The translations under genes and the position numbers were made by a program. From contig WFQT01000441.1 of the NCBI GenBank assembly GCA_015486895.1, positions 1 to 9,083 on the forward strand: 9,083 nt of DNA, written 5' to 3'. Shown here one piece after another: positions 1 through 5,352 of the stretch; within the stretch, counting starts at the first letter, position 1, and each line of letters begins with the position of its first letter. The stretch is from Anaerolineae bacterium (GTDB lineage Bacteria; Chloroflexota; Anaerolineae; JAADDB01). The notes under the pieces were generated by a model, which searched no databases, was not told where the DNA came from, and was given only the letters and a program-made list of their open reading frames with translations.

Positions 1-3
1 GGG

Positions 4-18
4 CTATTTTCAGGGGAG
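4..18. repeat. 15-bp direct repeat, left copy (likely target-site duplication)
   Basis: The sequence CTATTTTCAGGGGAG occurs here and again, identically, at 120-134. The two copies flank the 101-bp structured segment at 19-119 exactly. A perfect 15-bp duplication at both borders of a foldback element is what a target-site duplication looks like, although that reading is inferred from one locus. Confidence 0.75.
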
Positions 19-119
19 ACCTCTCCCCCAAGCTGCGCTACGCTTAGCTTTTCCCCCTCCCCGACACGGGGAGGGGGAGGGCTGGCCGATCATTTGGTCG
101 GCCAGCCAGGGGTGAGGTC
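19..119. mobile_element. 101-bp foldback element, MITE/REP-like, cloverleaf-shaped
   Basis: Almost every base can pair. The ends form a closing stem (19-28 ACCTCTCCCC with 109-118 GGGGTGAGGT, nine of ten pairs). Inside are three successive hairpins separated by single bases. Hairpin 1 is at 30-50 (AAGCT...AGCTT outer arms, GCG/CGC inner arms, a two-base bulge). Hairpin 2 is at 52-78, a perfect 12-bp stem TCCCCCTCCCCG with an ACA loop. Hairpin 3 is at 80-107, a perfect 10-bp stem GGCTGGCCGA around an 8-base interior. There is no coding capacity of its own. The imperfect terminal inverted repeats and flanking 15-bp direct repeats suggest a short non-autonomous element moved by a transposase encoded elsewhere. 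Similar CCTCTCCCC/GGGGTGAGG foldbacks are common dispersed repeats in many bacterial genomes (from memory). A Rho-independent terminator is less likely because no T-run follows hairpin 2 or 3. Confidence 0.65.
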
Positions 120-134
120 CTATTTTCAGGGGAG
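120..134. repeat. 15-bp direct repeat, right copy, containing a Shine-Dalgarno
   Basis: This is the identical partner of 4-18. Its last seven bases, AGGGGAG (128-134), lie 7 nt before the GTG at 142 and make a good ribosome binding site for the lipoprotein gene. The segment duplicated by the presumed insertion therefore includes a working translation signal, and the left copy at 12-18 is now stranded 124 bp from the start codon. Confidence 0.75.
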
Positions 135-141
135 CGGGAAT

Positions 142-1812
142 GTGAGGAAACGGCTGTTTGCCTTATTCATAGCTATCTCGATAGTCGGCCCCATGGCTTC
201 CTGCAGCGGTGGGGGTGTTACTCCTACAGCTTTGCAGTCTTTTGCGCCATCCGTCGTTGCCACACTTACAGTGCTTCCCCGAGACTTGGAAGGTGCCGCT
301 GAAACTGCCGGCTTCGGTGGCATCATCGTTTATCAGGCTATAGAATCACCTGCGGGGACGTTTGATGCAGCATATGCTGGTATCCTACCGCCGGGGAAGT
401 GTATTGATCCTCGGTCACCCGGCCTCACGGCAGCACAGAGACAGACGGCGATAGCTGATCTCACTGTGCTGGCGCGTTCCTTAGCGGGGAATGGCTTTTC
501 TCCCTATGAGGTGAAAGTGGTTTCTCCCAGCGTGGTCATGACGACTAATGGGGACATTGTCCTTTTAGCTGCACTTCCTGGGCCGAAGGGAAGCAACTCT
601 TTGATTGGCTTTGTCAATGCCCGGGGGAAGGCTTATCTTGTTCACAAGTCGAAAGCACTGAACGGTATATTGGCATCGTGGATTGTGGGGCAGGGGGCCT
701 CGGCTGTCTCCAAGAGGGCGCAAGCTATGGTGAAGCTCATGCCCTCCGGTCGCCTGGCTATTTTTCTCGTTGTTTCCCGCCTGGAAGCGAGTTTGAAGAG
801 TGTGTTCGAGCCGTCTACTTCTCCATACCTCATACTGGATAGTGAGGGCCACTGGGTGCTGAGCCCTTCCTGGTATCGGGGAATGCCTGTTGAATTGTGG
901 AGTGCGCTGGCAGTTTCGCATTTCCTGGACAACAGCTATTTTTTGTCACCACAATTGACCGCGGCCATGGCAACATTTGAGGCACGTCATGCTTTGATGC
1001 GGATGTACCCTGAAAAGGGTGTCGATGGTTCGCGATCTATGCACCTGTTCTCCGTCGATCGGTCTGGCCAGGTGATTCGCAACCCCAATCCCTATCTCGT
1101 CTTCAATCTGAAACGGCGACGGTGGGAACCGCCAAGGGGATGGTTCGACGGTCTCATCATCCAGGAAGCGCGACCGGGCACCTTGGACCGCAAAGCGCTG
1201 CGAGAGAAGCTGGACTATGCTTTGAGCCTGGATTCACGCTTGTGCGACATGTTCTTTGGCCTGACTGATCCTAATACGGCGGTGTGGCGCGTTGTCTATG
1301 ACGCCGGCCGGGGAGGTGGCACCTGGACTTATCACTATGACCCGCACACGTTACTCTTGGGGACAGGATTCTTCCGCTATCAGCGCAACTACCGGCCACC
1401 ACTGTCGGCAGAAGAATACTGGTCGGTGATAGGGATTTTTGGCGTTGAGGGTGTCCTGCGCTATTTTGCCTACCGGGAGGACCTGAATGAGGAGATCTAT
1501 TTTCAACAAAAACCGCCTTTCGATGCTGACTCAGTTGCCAATGCTTTTGCTGCTAAGTATTTCGCCGTCTGGCTCAGCCAAAGCCCCCAGTTGTCATATA
1601 AGCTTTCGAGGGAGAAGTTGCAGGCTTATGCCGATAATTTCTCCTGGATCACGGCGGCGACAACGACTTTCGTTGACGATGTGGTGAAAGCGATTCATGG
1701 TGGAGCGGATCTCGGTGCTGTGAAAACTGCTTACCCGGAGCAATCGGCAGTCATTGATGCTCTGGTCGATTACGCTCACTTCTTGAATGAGGTGGACGCG
1801 AAGTACCGCTAA
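142..1812 (+). CDS. Putative secreted lipoprotein of unknown function (556 aa)
   Basis: I do not recognise the family. The GTG at 142 is preferred over the TTG at 94, because 94 lies inside the foldback element while AGGGGAG at 128-134 is correctly spaced from 142. From GTG the N-terminus is a clear lipoprotein signal: positive residues R2, K3 and R4, a hydrophobic stretch at about 5-17, then the lipobox-like MASC (18-21), with C21 as the predicted lipidated residue. A glycine-rich linker (SGGG) follows. The mature part, about 536 residues, has no further obvious membrane segment. It is rich in aromatic residues in its second half (for example GGGTWTYHYDP and GFFRYQRNYRP), with a more helical, Ala-rich C-terminal ~100 residues. 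Few cysteines remain and no catalytic motif stands out. A surface-anchored binding or structural protein is possible. It reads in the nuo direction, but the gap and promoter downstream suggest a separate transcription unit. Confidence 0.85.
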   Translation: MRKRLFALFIAISIVGPMASCSGGGVTPTALQSFAPSVVATLTVLPRDLEGAAETAGFGGIIVYQAIESPAGTFDAAYAGILPPGKCIDPRSPGLTAAQRQTAIADLTVLARSLAGNGFSPYEVKVVSPSVVMTTNGDIVLLAALPGPKGSNSLIGFVNARGKAYLVHKSKALNGILASWIVGQGASAVSKRAQAMVKLMPSGRLAIFLVVSRLEASLKSVFEPSTSPYLILDSEGHWVLSPSWYRGMPVELWSALAVSHFLDNSYFLSPQLTAAMATFEARHALMRMYPEKGVDGSRSMHLFSVDRSGQVIRNPNPYLVFNLKRRRWEPPRGWFDGLIIQEARPGTLDRKALREKLDYALSLDSRLCDMFFGLTDPNTAVWRVVYDAGRGGGTWTYHYDPHTLLLGTGFFRYQRNYRPPLSAEEYWSVIGIFGVEGVLRYFAYREDLNEEIYFQQKPPFDADSVANAFAAKYFAVWLSQSPQLSYKLSREKLQAYADNFSWITAATTTFVDDVVKAIHGGADLGAVKTAYPEQSAVIDALVDYAHFLNEVDAKYR

Positions 1813-1838
1813 GTGATAACTGATGGCCTCTTCTCCCG

Positions 1839-1864
1839 TCCCTATGATAGCAGTCATAGAGGGA
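1839..1864 (+). other. Imperfect hairpin after the lipoprotein gene
   Basis: TCCCTATGA pairs with TCATAGAGGGA across a 6-base loop, with one bulged base. It starts 27 bp after the lipoprotein stop codon. There is no downstream T-run, so it is not a standard Rho-independent terminator. It could protect the mRNA 3' end or act as a weak terminator. The stretch from here to about 1960 shows nothing else I can interpret. Confidence 0.3.
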
Positions 1865-1960
1865 ACTCAAAGTGTAGACTATCATCGGGAAGGTGCCCCC
1901 CTGTGAAAGAAGCTCAAGTGGTCAGTTCTCGTGCTAGGCTTCTCCAAGGGAGGCGTTTTA

Positions 1961-1993
1961 CTGTCACTCAAATGACAGCAGCGTAATTGACAG
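1961..1993 (+). promoter_or_regulatory. Candidate operator: three TGACAG half-sites at the nuo promoter
   Basis: CTGTCA (1961-1966) and TGACAG (1973-1978) form a perfect 6-bp inverted repeat with a 6-bp spacer. A third copy, TGACAG at 1988-1993, is in direct orientation 15 bp further on and overlaps the -35 hexamer (1987-1992). The extended match TGACAGC is shared by the two direct copies. A dyad plus an additional half-site over the -35 is a typical layout for a repressor or activator site. The regulator is unknown. Confidence 0.45.
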
Positions 1994-2015
1994 CTATTAG
2001 CCTTTGTGATAAGAT
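1987..2015 (+). promoter_or_regulatory. Predicted sigma70-type promoter of the nuo operon
   Basis: The -35 element TTGACA (1987-1992) is a full consensus match. After exactly 17 bp comes TAAGAT (2010-2015), which keeps the important first, second and last -10 positions (four of six overall). Transcription would begin near 2022, giving a very short leader before the strong Shine-Dalgarno at 2027. This is the best promoter in the region upstream of nuoA. Confidence 0.6.
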
Positions 2016-2026
2016 GTACAAACTGT

Positions 2027-2035
2027 GGAGGTGAT
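2027..2035 (+). promoter_or_regulatory. Near-perfect Shine-Dalgarno ahead of the leader ORF/nuoA
   Basis: GGAGGTGAT is a nine-base match to the complement of the usual 16S rRNA 3' end. It is 6 nt (counted from GGAGG) before a GTG at 2038 and only 4 nt before a TTG at 2036, which is in frame with nuoA. It lies more than 40 bp upstream of the nuoA start favoured by protein length, so it probably loads ribosomes for a leader ORF or for an N-terminally extended NuoA. Confidence 0.6.
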
Positions 2036-2037
2036 TT

Positions 2038-2088
2038 GTGGCTTCCAGAACCTACCGCCGATCACGAGGACATGTTTATGCCTATTAG
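2038..2088 (+). CDS. Possible 16-residue leader peptide overlapping the nuoA start
   Basis: A GTG at 2038, ideally spaced from GGAGGTGAT, opens a short frame encoding MASRTYRRSRGHVYAY and ending at TAG 2086-2088, eight bases beyond the nuoA ATG at 2078-2080. The overlap would let terminating ribosomes re-initiate at nuoA (translational coupling), and the GAGGA at 2066-2070 lies inside it. The peptide is basic (four Arg) with three Tyr and has no run of a single amino acid like classical attenuators. The alternative is that the strong Shine-Dalgarno serves the in-frame TTG at 2036, adding 14 residues to NuoA. Evidence is signal quality only. Confidence 0.35.
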   Translation: MASRTYRRSRGHVYAY

Positions 2089-2437
2089 TTATCTGCCACT
2101 TCTGATCTTATTTGTCATTATTCTGCTTTTTGCTATTGTGGCTATTGGGTTCCCTACCCTCTTGGGGCCTCGTCGTACCTCGAAAATTAAAGTGGAACCG
2201 TATGAGTCAGGGTTGACGCCTTTTGTTTCTCCCCGGCGCCGTTTCCCTATTCACTATTACATGACTGCGGTTCTCTTCATGATTTTTGACGTTGAAGTGA
2301 TTTTCCTTTTTCCCTGGGCTGTGTTGGCTAAGAAATTAAAGGTTTTCGGCCTGGTGGAAATTGGCTTGTTCTTCTTGATCCTGATCATCGGCTATATTTA
2401 TGCTTGGCGCAAAGATGCTTTCACCTGGGAACGTTGA
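2078..2437 (+). CDS. nuoA: NADH-quinone oxidoreductase subunit A (NuoA, ND3-like)
   Basis: NuoA is a small membrane subunit of complex I next to the quinone entry site and the start of the proton-transfer path. From ATG 2078 it is 119 aa, the usual family length, with three membrane helices at about 5-27, 60-82 and 90-110. The conserved inter-helix loop PYESG (41-45) has Ser where many homologues have Cys, as in Thermus and E. coli. The acidic FDVE motif (70-73) in helix 2 is present. GAGGA at 2066-2070 lies 7 nt before this ATG. An ATG at 2072 is too close to that site, and the TTG at 2036 would give an unusually long N-terminus. It is the first gene of the operon, followed by a 291-bp gap before nuoB. 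Confidence 0.95.
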   Translation: MPISYLPLLILFVIILLFAIVAIGFPTLLGPRRTSKIKVEPYESGLTPFVSPRRRFPIHYYMTAVLFMIFDVEVIFLFPWAVLAKKLKVFGLVEIGLFFLILIIGYIYAWRKDAFTWER

Positions 2438-2566
2438 GTACTGTCCCTCGGGGATAATTGCTGGGGGGCATAAGCCGGTCTCCCTTTCCGCCATCCAAGA
2501 CCCGAAGTGACCTTAATATCTGGAGGCTGGCAAAAATGACGTTTTAGGCTCGACCTAACTATTTTT

Positions 2567-2647
2567 ACCACAGGTTGCACGGATTGACACGGATTTTTTA
2601 CTTGCTTTTCGACCCAGGTCTGTGCAATTCTGTGTTTTTCTGTGGCT
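2567..2647. repeat. ~80-bp degenerate palindromic repeat (copy 1), nuoA-nuoB gap
   Basis: The left arm begins CCACAGGTTGCACGG and continues with TTGACACGGAT. The right arm is TCTGTGCAATTCTGTG followed by TTTTTCTGTGG, whose reverse complement starts CCACAG and contains further CACAG/GCACAGA units. The arms are built of repeated ~11-bp CACAGATT-like units. A related element lies at 3369-3446. CCACAGATT-type palindromes are frequent dispersed repeats in several bacterial phyla (from memory). It is non-coding; the rest of 2438-2566 shows nothing I can assign. Confidence 0.6.
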
Positions 2648-2652
2648 AAATA

Positions 2653-2681
2653 TAGAAACGCCAGAGTCCAGTTAATATAAT
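2653..2681 (+). promoter_or_regulatory. Predicted internal promoter for nuoB
   Basis: A perfect -10 hexamer TATAAT (2676-2681) is preceded at exactly 17 bp by TAGAAA (2653-2658), four of six matches to the -35 consensus. The start point would be near 2688, about 40 nt before the nuoB ATG. It lies just downstream of the palindromic repeat. It would allow nuoB and later genes to be transcribed apart from nuoA. Confidence 0.5.
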
Positions 2682-2728
2682 CGTGACGCGGGAAACGTCC
2701 GGTTGTGCGTTTTGAAGGAGCTTTGTTC

Positions 2729-3244
2729 ATGGGTTTGGAAAACTACCTGAGCAATAAAGGTTACATAACAACAACGTTGGAGCAGGCCGTCAATTGGAGT
2801 CGGAAATATTCCGTTTGGCCACTGTTGTTCGGTTTAGCCTGTTGTGCCATTGAGATGATCACCGCAGGTACCAGCCGCCATGATATTTCCCGCTTCGGGG
2901 CAGAAGTATTTCGCTCTTCCCCTCGGCAAGCAGATTTAATGATTGTTGCCGGTCGGGTGTCTAACAAGATGGCCCCGGTGGTGAAGAAGCTGTATGACCA
3001 GATGCCGGAGCCTAAATGGGTCATCGCTATGGGTATTTGTGCCTCTGCCGGCGGGCCTTTCAATAACTATGCTGTAATTCAGGGCGTGGACAAGATCATT
3101 CCCGTGGATGTGTATGTCCCCGGCTGTCCGCCTCGCCCGGAGGCGTTGTTTTACGGATTGACGTTGCTGCAGGAAAAAATCCAGCATGAGCGTTTCGCTG
3201 ATCGCGACTATCGGCGGTTGGCGCAGTTGGAGCAGGAAAGCTGA
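2729..3244 (+). CDS. nuoB: NADH-quinone oxidoreductase subunit B (NuoB, PSST-like)
   Basis: NuoB carries iron-sulfur cluster N2, the last centre in the electron chain, which reduces quinone at the NuoB/NuoD interface. The 171-residue protein has all four N2 ligands: the tandem pair C38-C39 in FGLACCAIEM, C104 in MGICASAGG, and C133 in VPGCPPRPE. The typical segments RFGAEVFRSSPRQADLMIV and NKMAPVVKKLYDQMPEPKW are present. The ATG at 2729 is supported by AAGGAG at 2715-2720 with 8-nt spacing; a GTG at 2705 lies upstream of that site and is not used. It is soluble and bound to the membrane arm. A 279-bp gap follows before nuoCD, with a small hairpin just after the stop and a palindromic repeat further on. 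Confidence 0.97.
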   Translation: MGLENYLSNKGYITTTLEQAVNWSRKYSVWPLLFGLACCAIEMITAGTSRHDISRFGAEVFRSSPRQADLMIVAGRVSNKMAPVVKKLYDQMPEPKWVIAMGICASAGGPFNNYAVIQGVDKIIPVDVYVPGCPPRPEALFYGLTLLQEKIQHERFADRDYRRLAQLEQES

Positions 3245-3252
3245 ATGTGAGC

Positions 3253-3268
3253 TTATCGCTTACGATAA
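3253..3268 (+). other. Small intercistronic hairpin after nuoB
   Basis: TTATCG pairs with CGATAA around a CTTA tetraloop, 8 bp after the nuoB stop. A second weak hairpin, AGTCAT-TATTG-ATGACT, lies at 3328-3344. Neither has a T-run. They may tune mRNA stability between nuoB and nuoCD, or be chance. Nothing coding is visible between 3245 and 3523. Confidence 0.25.
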
Positions 3269-3368
3269 TAGTAGCCGCTCATTCCCGCCCGGATTTGGAC
3301 TTGTTATGTGCGGGAGAGTAGGCTGAGAGTCATTATTGATGACTGGACAATGGCGTTTTCGGTTTTAG

Positions 3369-3446
3369 CTACAGATTGACATAGACCTTGGTGGAATTTT
3401 AGGGGAGTGTCAGACCAAAAATCAGTCTAATCTGTGCAATTTGTAG
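3369..3446. repeat. ~78-bp degenerate palindromic repeat (copy 2), nuoB-nuoC gap
   Basis: The left arm CTACAGATTGACATAGAC (3369-3386) matches the reverse complement of the right arm at 3425-3446, which reads CTACAAATTGCACAGATTAGAC, with a short gap. It shares the 11-mer TCTGTGCAATT with copy 1 (2619-2629 and 3431-3441) and the ACAG-TTG-ACA layout of the left arm. It is more diverged than copy 1. Its right arm is open in the nuoC frame, which can mislead start-site prediction. Confidence 0.55.
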
Positions 3447-3511
3447 TCGGAGTTGCCTTGTTAGGCCAAAAAACGGATTTTCGCCAGATTCCAGTTGATG
3501 ATATTTTTAAC

Positions 3512-3515
3512 GGAG
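3512..3515 (+). promoter_or_regulatory. Ribosome binding site deciding the nuoCD start
   Basis: GGAG, in the context CGGAGAAAG, lies 8 nt before an in-frame TTG at 3524. The first ATG (3536) is 20 nt away, outside normal range. No comparable site precedes the GTG at 3434, which is inside the palindromic repeat. Confidence 0.45.
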
Positions 3516-3523
3516 AAAGAGCA

Positions 3524-5296
3524 TTGGCGACTCTCATGACCGTTCCATATCAGGCTGACGAGGCCGGCGAAGTCGAGTCCGTACAGCTATTGCAAGCCCG
3601 GTTCCCGGACTCTGTTTTGGCCACGGAAGATTTTCGTGATCAGCAGGCGGTGACCGTCAAGGCGGATGCTCTGCTGGGTGTGGCCCGTTTCTTGCGTGAC
3701 GAGATGGGCTATGACATGCTACTGGATGATACTTCCTACGACCGCTTGAACTTGGGGCAGGAACCACGTTTTGTGGGGGTGTACGAACTGCGTTCGGTAC
3801 GCCACAACCGTCAATTGCGGCTATTGGTGCCGGCGCCCGACGATAAGCGCCCTGTGCTCCCCTCGCTTACTAAGATTTGGCCAACTGCTAACTGGCATGA
3901 GCGAGAGGCTTTTGATTTGATGGGGATCCGCTATAAAGGGCATCCTGACCTGAAGCGTATTTTGATGCCGGATAATTGGGTTGGCCACCCCTTGCGCAAG
4001 GATTACGATATTAACCGGGAGGAAGTGCCTTTCTCTGTGAACTGGGAGGCTCCTGAATTCGAGAACCTGGGTAAACAGATTCTGGAGCCAGTAGTGCCGG
4101 TCATGGAGATCCCCGACGGCATGGACCACCGCCACTTAGTGATTAACATGGGGCCGCAGCATCCCAGTACCCATGGTGTATTGCGCCTCATTGCTGAACT
4201 GGAAGGCGAAAAAGTGGTGCGGGTGGATCCTGACTTAGGCTATTTGCACTCAGGTTTTGAGAAGCAGGGCGAGAATGTCCGTTGGAAGGATTTTGTGTAC
4301 TATACCGACCGGATGGACTATCTTTCCTCTATGTCTAATAACTTGGGGTACGTGCTGGCGGTGGAAACTCTGCTTGGCATTGAAGTGCCGCCCCGAGCCA
4401 AAGCTCTCCGTGTGATTATGGCGGAGTTACAACGTATCGCTTCCCACTTAGTTGCCTTGGGTACGGCAGTTCTGGACCTTTCCGGTACCAGCATGGCTTT
4501 TTTGATGTACGCTTTCCGAGAGCGAGAACTGATCACCGATATCTTCGAAATGGTTAGCGGTGGCCGCCTGACTCTCTCCTACATGCGCATTGGCGGGTTA
4601 GCTGCCGATGTTCCTCCCGCTTTTGACTATAAAGTGCGGCAAGTTCTGGAGGTCATGCCCTCTCGTATTGACGAGTACGAGCGTATGTTGACCGATAGCG
4701 TCATCTTCCGCGGGCGTACTGAAGGGGTGGGGCCATTGTCGGCGGAGGATGCTCTTGCGCTGGGCGTTACTGGCCCTATGCTACGAGCTTCCGGCGTGCC
4801 TTACGATCTGCGCAGGGTACGTCCTTATTGTGGTTACGAGCAGTACGATTTTGACGTGGTCACCGAGACCGGCTGCGATGTCTTTTCCCGCTATTTAGTC
4901 CGGGTCAACGAGATGCGCCAATCGCTGCGTATCATTCAACAAGCTCTAGATAACTTGCCGGCTGGCCCGGTGAACGTGGATAACCGCAAAGTTGTCCCCC
5001 CGCCTCGGGAGGAATTGGACCACGACATGGAAGCATTGATTCACCATTTCAAGCTCTGGACGGAGGGAATGAAGACGCCACCAGGGTCTATATACCATGC
5101 TGTGGAGAACCCCAAGGGGATTCTGGGCTTCTTCTTAGTTAGTGATGGCTCGGCTCATCCCTATCGTTTACGAGTGCGGGGGCCGTCATTTGTGAACTTA
5201 CAAGCTTTGAACAGGATGGCATCAGGCCAGTATGTAGCTGACTTGATCGCTTCCTTAGGGTCGGTCGATATTGTCTTGGGAGAAGTAGACCGGTAA
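3524..5296 (+). CDS. nuoCD: Fused NADH-quinone oxidoreductase subunits C and D (NuoCD)
   Basis: This single 590-residue polypeptide carries two Q-module subunits. NuoC (about 1-165) ends with WHEREAFDLMG (W124 onward) and GHPLRKDY (154-161), the family signature that docks the peripheral arm. After a ~40-residue linker comes NuoD (about 205-590), related to the large subunit of NiFe hydrogenases. GPQHPSTHG (210-218) supplies the quinone-pocket histidines, and Y266 in RMDYLSS is the tyrosine that binds the quinone headgroup. The hydrogenase metal cysteines are absent, as in all NuoD. The C-terminus LGSVDIVLGEVDR is canonical. C-D fusions are known, for example in E. coli, with similar length. 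The TTG start is chosen for its Shine-Dalgarno; ATG 3536 (586 aa) is a good alternative. The stop lies 56 bp before nuoEF. Confidence 0.93.
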   Translation: MATLMTVPYQADEAGEVESVQLLQARFPDSVLATEDFRDQQAVTVKADALLGVARFLRDEMGYDMLLDDTSYDRLNLGQEPRFVGVYELRSVRHNRQLRLLVPAPDDKRPVLPSLTKIWPTANWHEREAFDLMGIRYKGHPDLKRILMPDNWVGHPLRKDYDINREEVPFSVNWEAPEFENLGKQILEPVVPVMEIPDGMDHRHLVINMGPQHPSTHGVLRLIAELEGEKVVRVDPDLGYLHSGFEKQGENVRWKDFVYYTDRMDYLSSMSNNLGYVLAVETLLGIEVPPRAKALRVIMAELQRIASHLVALGTAVLDLSGTSMAFLMYAFRERELITDIFEMVSGGRLTLSYMRIGGLAADVPPAFDYKVRQVLEVMPSRIDEYERMLTDSVIFRGRTEGVGPLSAEDALALGVTGPMLRASGVPYDLRRVRPYCGYEQYDFDVVTETGCDVFSRYLVRVNEMRQSLRIIQQALDNLPAGPVNVDNRKVVPPPREELDHDMEALIHHFKLWTEGMKTPPGSIYHAVENPKGILGFFLVSDGSAHPYRLRVRGPSFVNLQALNRMASGQYVADLIASLGSVDIVLGEVDR

Positions 5297-5352
5297 CCTG
5301 TGGCCAGGGAAGAGCGACGGGATTTGTGAAAGAATGCAGGCAGGAGTGATGT

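Noticed and set aside
94..141. TTG-initiated extension of the lipoprotein gene into the foldback element
   Set aside because: It would put 16 residues before the signal peptide, has no Shine-Dalgarno and starts in a hairpin. GTG 142 has a well-spaced ribosome binding site.
2006..2077. N-terminal extension of NuoA with a CxxCGG zinc-ribbon-like segment
   Set aside because: The apparent motif is a translation of the promoter downstream edge and the Shine-Dalgarno itself. NuoA homologues begin about where ATG 2078 does.
2584..2590. TTGACA-like -35 boxes inside both palindromic repeats
   Set aside because: No acceptable -10 hexamer occurs 16-18 bp downstream in either copy. The similarity follows from the repeat unit.
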